NCBI GenBank assembly: GCA_045532655.1
Contig: JAZSGI010000031.1
Span: 1 to 10,333 of the forward strand
DNA length: 10,333 nt
Direction: 5' to 3'
Origin: JAVBQJ01 sp045532655
Lineage (GTDB): Bacteria; Verrucomicrobiota; Lentisphaeria; Victivallales; Victivallaceae
In this document: positions 7,067 to 10,333 of the stretch, piece by piece
Layout of the letters: the number at the start of each line of letters is the position of its first letter
Numbering within the stretch: the first letter of the stretch is position 1
Program-made: the position numbers and the translations under genes
Notes under the pieces: model-generated
Seen by the model: the letters and a program-made list of their open reading frames with translations, nothing else
The model's database searches: none
What the model was told of the DNA's origin: nothing

Positions 7067-8698
7067 TTATCTTCTCCTTTTTCCGCCCTGCATCTGACTT
7101 TGCAGTTTGAATATCTGTTCTCTGATTTTTTTGTGTTTATCGGAATTTTCCGGATAAAGATAACGTAATTCCAGAAGAGCCTCCAGCAGTTTATCTGCAT
7201 TGCGCATGGCGGATTGCACCTCGACTTCCTTCTCCAGTTCCCGGATCCTGAACTCACGTTTGGCATAAAGCTCCCGGGAATCCCTCATAGCATCGTCATA
7301 TTCATATGGTCTGACAGCGAAACAATTGAAGTAATGTATTGCAAGACGATAGTTATTGACTGCATCAATAAATTTTGCAGAATTACCATCTGCATCTTCG
7401 GCAGCTGCCTCGGCATCGGCAAAATACTGCATGGCATTTTTCCTGGCAAGTTTTTCATCGTCGAGCCACGGCAGGACACCGTTTTCACGGTTTTCAGCAA
7501 GAATGTCAAGAATAACCTCTTCAATAGCGGCAAAACCTTCCGGTGGTTCAAAGTTCACCACACCAACCTTATGAGTTTTATCCGGTCCGGCTACAGTAAT
7601 AGTACGCATATCCTCTATCATTCCGGGAACATCTATATCCGACTGATCCTGCAAAGCAAAGAAATCCTGCAACAGATTTTCCGGCACAGCTGCTGCCGAA
7701 AGTCCGAAAAGCTGCTGTTCAATGCATGCCCCGTCGGAATAAATAAATGTTACAGCAGATTCATTTTCAGCAAGAATCACAGTAAAACGGTAAACAAGAT
7801 CACCTTTCAGAATATTCCGTTCGTATCTTATTACACGTTCTTCATGCACACTTCTTTTCACATTCTGTTCCGGTACTGCAGAAGCCGCTCCTCCGAAGAA
7901 AAATGCTGCAGAAACCACAAGAACAGCACACAACACCAAGGCGGCCCCGAGACAAATCCCCAGCCGCAGCAATGCCTTTTTATCCTTCAATATACCATGG
8001 AACGGAACCCCGGATGGCGGTGGAGGAGGCGGTGGAGGCAACGAAAAAGAAACATCAGTAGTACCGTACTCTTGTCCGGCGCCGGAGTTGTTGTTTCCGG
8101 CAAAAAATTTTTCTGCAGACGGCGGTGGAGGCGGTGGAGGCGGCGGAGGCGGCGGCTGAATATCATCCGTTGCGCTGCTGTTCCCCGCAAAAGAAATATT
8201 GACATTTCCCGTCCGATTCTGCATTGCTGAATAATTAATAGATAAAGGACGGACTGCCGATTGCCCTGAATCTATCCTGTCTTTCACCCCCCCGGCCTGT
8301 CCACCGGACTTGCCGGCAGGAGCTGCAGGCGGAACGCTTCCGGCAACACTTCTTGCCGGGATCCCTGCCTTGAAAGTTACAGTTCCCACAGGAGGTCGTG
8401 CCGAAAAGGATAATTTATCCTTACCAAATCCGATAATATCACCGTCTTTAAGCAAGCGTTTTTCAGAAACGACACCGTCATTGACTACAACTATATTGCC
8501 CTCTTCCGGAACAATGCACCAGCCGTCAGATTCCCGCACTGCAATTGCATGAAGCGGCTTGACTCCGGCCGTATCAAGCACAATACGGCAATCGGCAGAA
8601 CTTCCGATGGTTACACGATCATCTGTAATGGAAAAACGCTCACCACTCCTGCTGCCGGCTACGATAACAATATCAAAATTCTGTTCATTTTTTTCCAT
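7067..8698 (-). CDS. FHA-domain, poly-proline, single-pass membrane protein; first gene of the Tad-type operon
   Basis: A 543-residue protein that I cannot name beyond its architecture. Residues 8-99 form an FHA-like domain (TIGSSADCRIVLD at 30-42, PLHAIAV at 48-54, NDG at 73-75, LLKDGDIIGFGKDKLSF at 82-98). A low-complexity linker (about 100-235) carries runs of 12 Pro (182-193) and 8 Pro (221-228). One hydrophobic segment (about 243-268) follows, then an extracytoplasmic region of about 270 residues. Its last part (about 410-535) is helical and charged, with a possible TPR-like or coiled-coil stretch (471-535) and a GGKRRR end. In the FHA domain the GR-motif Arg is Ser33 and the usual Ser is Lys47, while His50 remains. 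The expected topology is FHA in the cytoplasm and C-terminus outside. The start is uncertain: the ATG at 8698 has no clear ribosome site, and an in-frame TTG at 8734 would add 12 residues. The stop is 1 base before the PEGA gene. Confidence 0.82.
   Translation of the reverse strand: MEKNEQNFDIVIVAGSRSGERFSITDDRVTIGSSADCRIVLDTAGVKPLHAIAVRESDGWCIVPEEGNIVVVNDGVVSEKRLLKDGDIIGFGKDKLSFSARPPVGTVTFKAGIPARSVAGSVPPAAPAGKSGGQAGGVKDRIDSGQSAVRPLSINYSAMQNRTGNVNISFAGNSSATDDIQPPPPPPPPPPPPSAEKFFAGNNNSGAGQEYGTTDVSFSLPPPPPPPPSGVPFHGILKDKKALLRLGICLGAALVLCAVLVVSAAFFFGGAASAVPEQNVKRSVHEERVIRYERNILKGDLVYRFTVILAENESAVTFIYSDGACIEQQLFGLSAAAVPENLLQDFFALQDQSDIDVPGMIEDMRTITVAGPDKTHKVGVVNFEPPEGFAAIEEVILDILAENRENGVLPWLDDEKLARKNAMQYFADAEAAAEDADGNSAKFIDAVNNYRLAIHYFNCFAVRPYEYDDAMRDSRELYAKREFRIRELEKEVEVQSAMRNADKLLEALLELRYLYPENSDKHKKIREQIFKLQSQMQGGKRRR
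7074..7079 (-). promoter_or_regulatory. Ribosome binding site of the PEGA-protein gene
   Basis: AAGGAG lies 8 bases before the ATG at 7065, inside the 3' end of the upstream FHA gene. It fixes the start of the PEGA gene against the longer reading frame and implies translational coupling. Confidence 0.8.
8015..8038 (-). repeat. Poly-proline-coding tract (8 Pro codons)
   Basis: Eight consecutive proline codons encode residues 221-228 of the FHA membrane protein, 27 residues after the first run and shortly before the membrane segment. Both runs lie in the linker that should separate the cytoplasmic FHA head from the membrane. Confidence 0.9.
8120..8155 (-). repeat. Poly-proline-coding tract (12 Pro codons)
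   Basis: Twelve consecutive proline codons (a mix of CCG, CCT and CCA) encode residues 182-193 of the FHA membrane protein. The mixed codons indicate selection on the peptide rather than a fresh triplet expansion. Runs this long normally need elongation factor P for translation. Confidence 0.9.
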
Positions 8699-8750
8699 AA
8701 TAAAGAAAGATAATACATTTTCTGAAAAATGCAACCTTTTTTAAGTTTTT

Positions 8751-8777
8751 TTTATATCTTTTAACTGATTCCGGCAA
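8751..8777 (-). promoter_or_regulatory. Weak candidate promoter for the FHA-PEGA-tad operon
   Basis: On the minus strand TTGCCG (8777-8772) and TATAAA (8756-8751) are 15 bases apart. This resembles a sigma-70-type promoter with a short spacer, placed between the groEL terminator and the first operon gene. It would give a leader of roughly 45-50 bases before the ATG at 8698. The match is modest and the region is AT-rich, so chance is a real alternative. The imperfect dyad TTCCGG...CCGGGAA (8769-8791) overlaps the -35 element. Confidence 0.3.
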
Positions 8778-8830
8778 CAGATGACCGGGAATTTCCTTAT
8801 TATTTTCAGGCTTTCCGGATTTCGCACGTA

Positions 8831-8871
8831 AAAAAGTAAAAAGGCGTTTCCGCCTTGCAGCAGAAACGCCT
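8831..8871 (-). terminator. Intrinsic terminator downstream of groEL
   Basis: On the minus strand AGGCGTTTC (8871-8863) pairs perfectly with GAAACGCCT (8850-8842) across a 12-base loop, and a T-rich tract (TTTTTACTTTTT, about 8842-8831) follows. This is a textbook rho-independent terminator. It closes groEL and separates it from the pilus operon, which then needs its own promoter. Confidence 0.92.
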
Positions 8872-8896
8872 GATGTGCTTTATGCGTCGGATGATA

Positions 8897-10333
8897 TTAC
8901 ATCATGCCGCCCATTCCGCCCATGCCGCCCATTCCGGGAGCAGCAGCAGGTTCTTTTTCTTCCTTGATGTCAGTGATGAGACATTCGGTAGTAAGCAGAA
9001 GTCCTGCGATAGAAGCAGCATTCTGCAGTGCAGAACGTGTGACCTTGGTAGGATCCACGATACCGGCCTTCATCATATCGACATATTCGCCGGTTGCCAC
9101 ATCAAAACCTTCGTTGGTCTTGAGGTCATTGAGTTTCTGAACAACAACGCTGCCTTCATAACCGCCGTTAGCGGCAAGCTGACGAAGGGGTTCTTCAATG
9201 GCACGTTCGACAATGGCTGCACCGACAGCTTCGTCGCCCTTGAGTTTGAGAGCCTTGATTGCTTTGGAAGCACGGAAAAGTGCAACACCGCCGCCGGGGA
9301 CAATACCTTCTTCAACAGCAGCACGGGTGGCGTGCAAAGCATCATCAACACGGTCTTTCTTTTCCTTCATTTCAACTTCAGTAGCGGCACCGATATTCAG
9401 AACGGCAACACCGCCTGCGAGCTTGGCAAGGCGTTCCTGAAGTTTTTCACGGTCATAATCGGAAGAAGTTTCTTCGATTTCGCGACGGATCTGGGCAACA
9501 CGTCCGGCAATGGCGGAGGGTTTGCCTGCGCCTTCGACGATAGTGGTGCTTTCTTTGCCGACATTGACACGTTTGGCACGGCCGAGCTGTTCGGTAGTGA
9601 CATTTTCCAACTTGATACCGAGGTCTTCGGTAATGCAGGTACCACCGGTAAGGATGGCAATATCCTGCAGCATGGCTTTGCGGCGGTCACCGAATCCGGG
9701 AGCTTTGACAGCGCAGACATTGAGAGTACCGCGCATTTTGTTGATGACCAGGGTTGCAAGAGCTTCGCCATCGACATCTTCGGCGATGATCAGCAGGGGA
9801 CGGCCTTCCTTGGCAACAGCCTGCAAAAGGGGAAGCATGTCATTGAGGTTGCTGATCTTCTTTTCATTGATAAGGATGCAGCAATCATCGAGGACGGCTT
9901 CCATGGCTTCGGCATCGGTGACAAAATAGGGGGAAAGATATCCTTTGTCGAACTGCATACCTTCCACGACATCAAGAGTGGTTTCAATGGTTTTTGCTTC
10001 TTCGACAGTGATTGTACCATCTTTACCGACCTTATCCATGGCATCAGCAATAATATCACCGATGGTGGAATCGCCGTTGGCAGAAATGGTGGCAACCTGT
10101 GCAACTTCATCACGACCGTCAACAGGCTTTGACATTTCGGTCAGAGCTTCAACAGTAGCGGCGACAGCTTTGTCGATACCGCGCTTGAGTTCCATGGGAT
10201 TGGCACCGGCAGTAACGTTCTTGAGGCCTTCACGATAGATTGCTTCAGCAAGAACAGTGGCAGTTGTGGTACCGTCACCGGCAACATCATTGGTTTTGCT
10301 GGCAACTTCCTTGACCATCTGGGCACCCATGTT
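8897..10333 (-). CDS. groEL: Chaperonin GroEL (Hsp60), 5'-truncated by window edge
   Basis: ATP-dependent cytosolic chaperonin that folds proteins inside a double heptameric ring capped by GroES. The 478 codons present correspond to roughly residue 68 onward of E. coli GroEL, so about 67 N-terminal residues are missing. Signatures: NMGAQMVKEVASKTND at the window edge, the ATP-site loop AGDGTTTATV (about 10282-10253), DVVEGMQFDKGYLSPYF, apical-domain substrate-binding region, KAPGFGDRRKAMLQDIA, SDYDREKLQERLAKLAGGVAV, GAATEVEMKEKKDRVDDALH, AAVEEGIVPGGGVALFR, DPTKVTRSALQNAASIAGLL, and a Gly-Met tail of GGM repeats ending GGMM. No frameshift or missing key motif is apparent. Codon choice appears more restricted than in the neighbouring pilus genes, as expected for a highly expressed gene. 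groES is not in the window. A strong hairpin terminator lies 26 bases after the stop. Confidence 0.98.
   Translation of the reverse strand, partial: NMGAQMVKEVASKTNDVAGDGTTTATVLAEAIYREGLKNVTAGANPMELKRGIDKAVAATVEALTEMSKPVDGRDEVAQVATISANGDSTIGDIIADAMDKVGKDGTITVEEAKTIETTLDVVEGMQFDKGYLSPYFVTDAEAMEAVLDDCCILINEKKISNLNDMLPLLQAVAKEGRPLLIIAEDVDGEALATLVINKMRGTLNVCAVKAPGFGDRRKAMLQDIAILTGGTCITEDLGIKLENVTTEQLGRAKRVNVGKESTTIVEGAGKPSAIAGRVAQIRREIEETSSDYDREKLQERLAKLAGGVAVLNIGAATEVEMKEKKDRVDDALHATRAAVEEGIVPGGGVALFRASKAIKALKLKGDEAVGAAIVERAIEEPLRQLAANGGYEGSVVVQKLNDLKTNEGFDVATGEYVDMMKAGIVDPTKVTRSALQNAASIAGLLLTTECLITDIKEEKEPAAAPGMGGMGGMGGMM

Noticed and set aside
7066..7266. N-terminal extension of the PEGA protein (67 extra residues)
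   Set aside because: It would overlap the upstream FHA gene by 200 bases and bury the signal sequence; the ATG at 7065 has a good ribosome site and starts directly at the signal peptide.
8015..8155. GGC/GGT/GGA triplet repeat as a CRISPR or satellite array
   Set aside because: The repeats are in-frame proline codons without regular spacers and sit in the linker of a coding gene.
7214..8230. Plus-strand open frame of 338 codons with an Arg/Trp-rich stretch
   Set aside because: The Arg/Trp-rich part is simply the complement of the poly-proline codons of the FHA gene; there is no independent support.
8769..8818. Repeated TTCCGG/CCGGAA elements as an operator array
   Set aside because: TTCCGG-type hexamers are common all through this window, including coding regions, so their presence here is not distinctive.
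8855..10132. Long plus-strand open frame of 425 codons opposite groEL
   Set aside because: It is fully antisense to an intact, strongly conserved groEL; its composition (rich in Phe, Gly and Asp) follows from the complement of groEL codons and it matches no family I know.

Overview
The window looks like chromosomal DNA of a Gram-negative-type bacterium. Its minus-strand genes form a compact cluster for a Tad/Flp-type pilus or related secretion machine, flanked by two housekeeping genes that both run off the window edges. The lineage is an inference only. A MurA with Asp in place of the usual catalytic-loop Cys, an FHA-fused TadA, a PEGA-repeat protein and a proline-rich FHA membrane protein together suggest a PVC-type bacterium (for example Lentisphaerota) or a relative. 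Nothing here fixes the taxon.

Layout: (1) Positions 2-1084 (+) hold the C-terminal part of MurA, the first committed enzyme of peptidoglycan synthesis. (2) Positions 1051-8698 (-) hold seven genes. Transcribed from right to left they are: an FHA/poly-proline/transmembrane protein, a PEGA-repeat envelope protein, CpaB/RcpC, an FHA-TadA (CpaF) ATPase, TadB, TadC and a DUF192 protein. Junctions are overlaps or gaps of at most 14 bases, so this is almost certainly one operon with translational coupling. (3) Positions 8699-8896 hold a clear intrinsic terminator for groEL, followed on the minus strand by an AT-rich segment with a weak candidate promoter for the pilus operon. (4) Positions 8897-10333 (-) hold most of groEL, lacking the N-terminus.

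Working model: TadA powers assembly from the cytoplasm, TadB and TadC form the inner-membrane platform, and CpaB sits in the periplasm. The two leading genes add an FHA-headed bitopic membrane protein and a secreted multi-PEGA protein, which may regulate or anchor the machine. The secretin (CpaC/RcpA), CpaE/TadZ, prepilin peptidase and pilin are absent from this run, although cpaC and cpaE often lie between cpaB and cpaF. Both FHA domains lack the usual phosphothreonine-binding Arg, each in a different overall pattern. The most interesting part of the window is therefore the coupled pair of FHA modules and the PEGA protein attached to a reduced Tad gene set. No tRNA, rRNA, CRISPR array or insertion sequence was seen.
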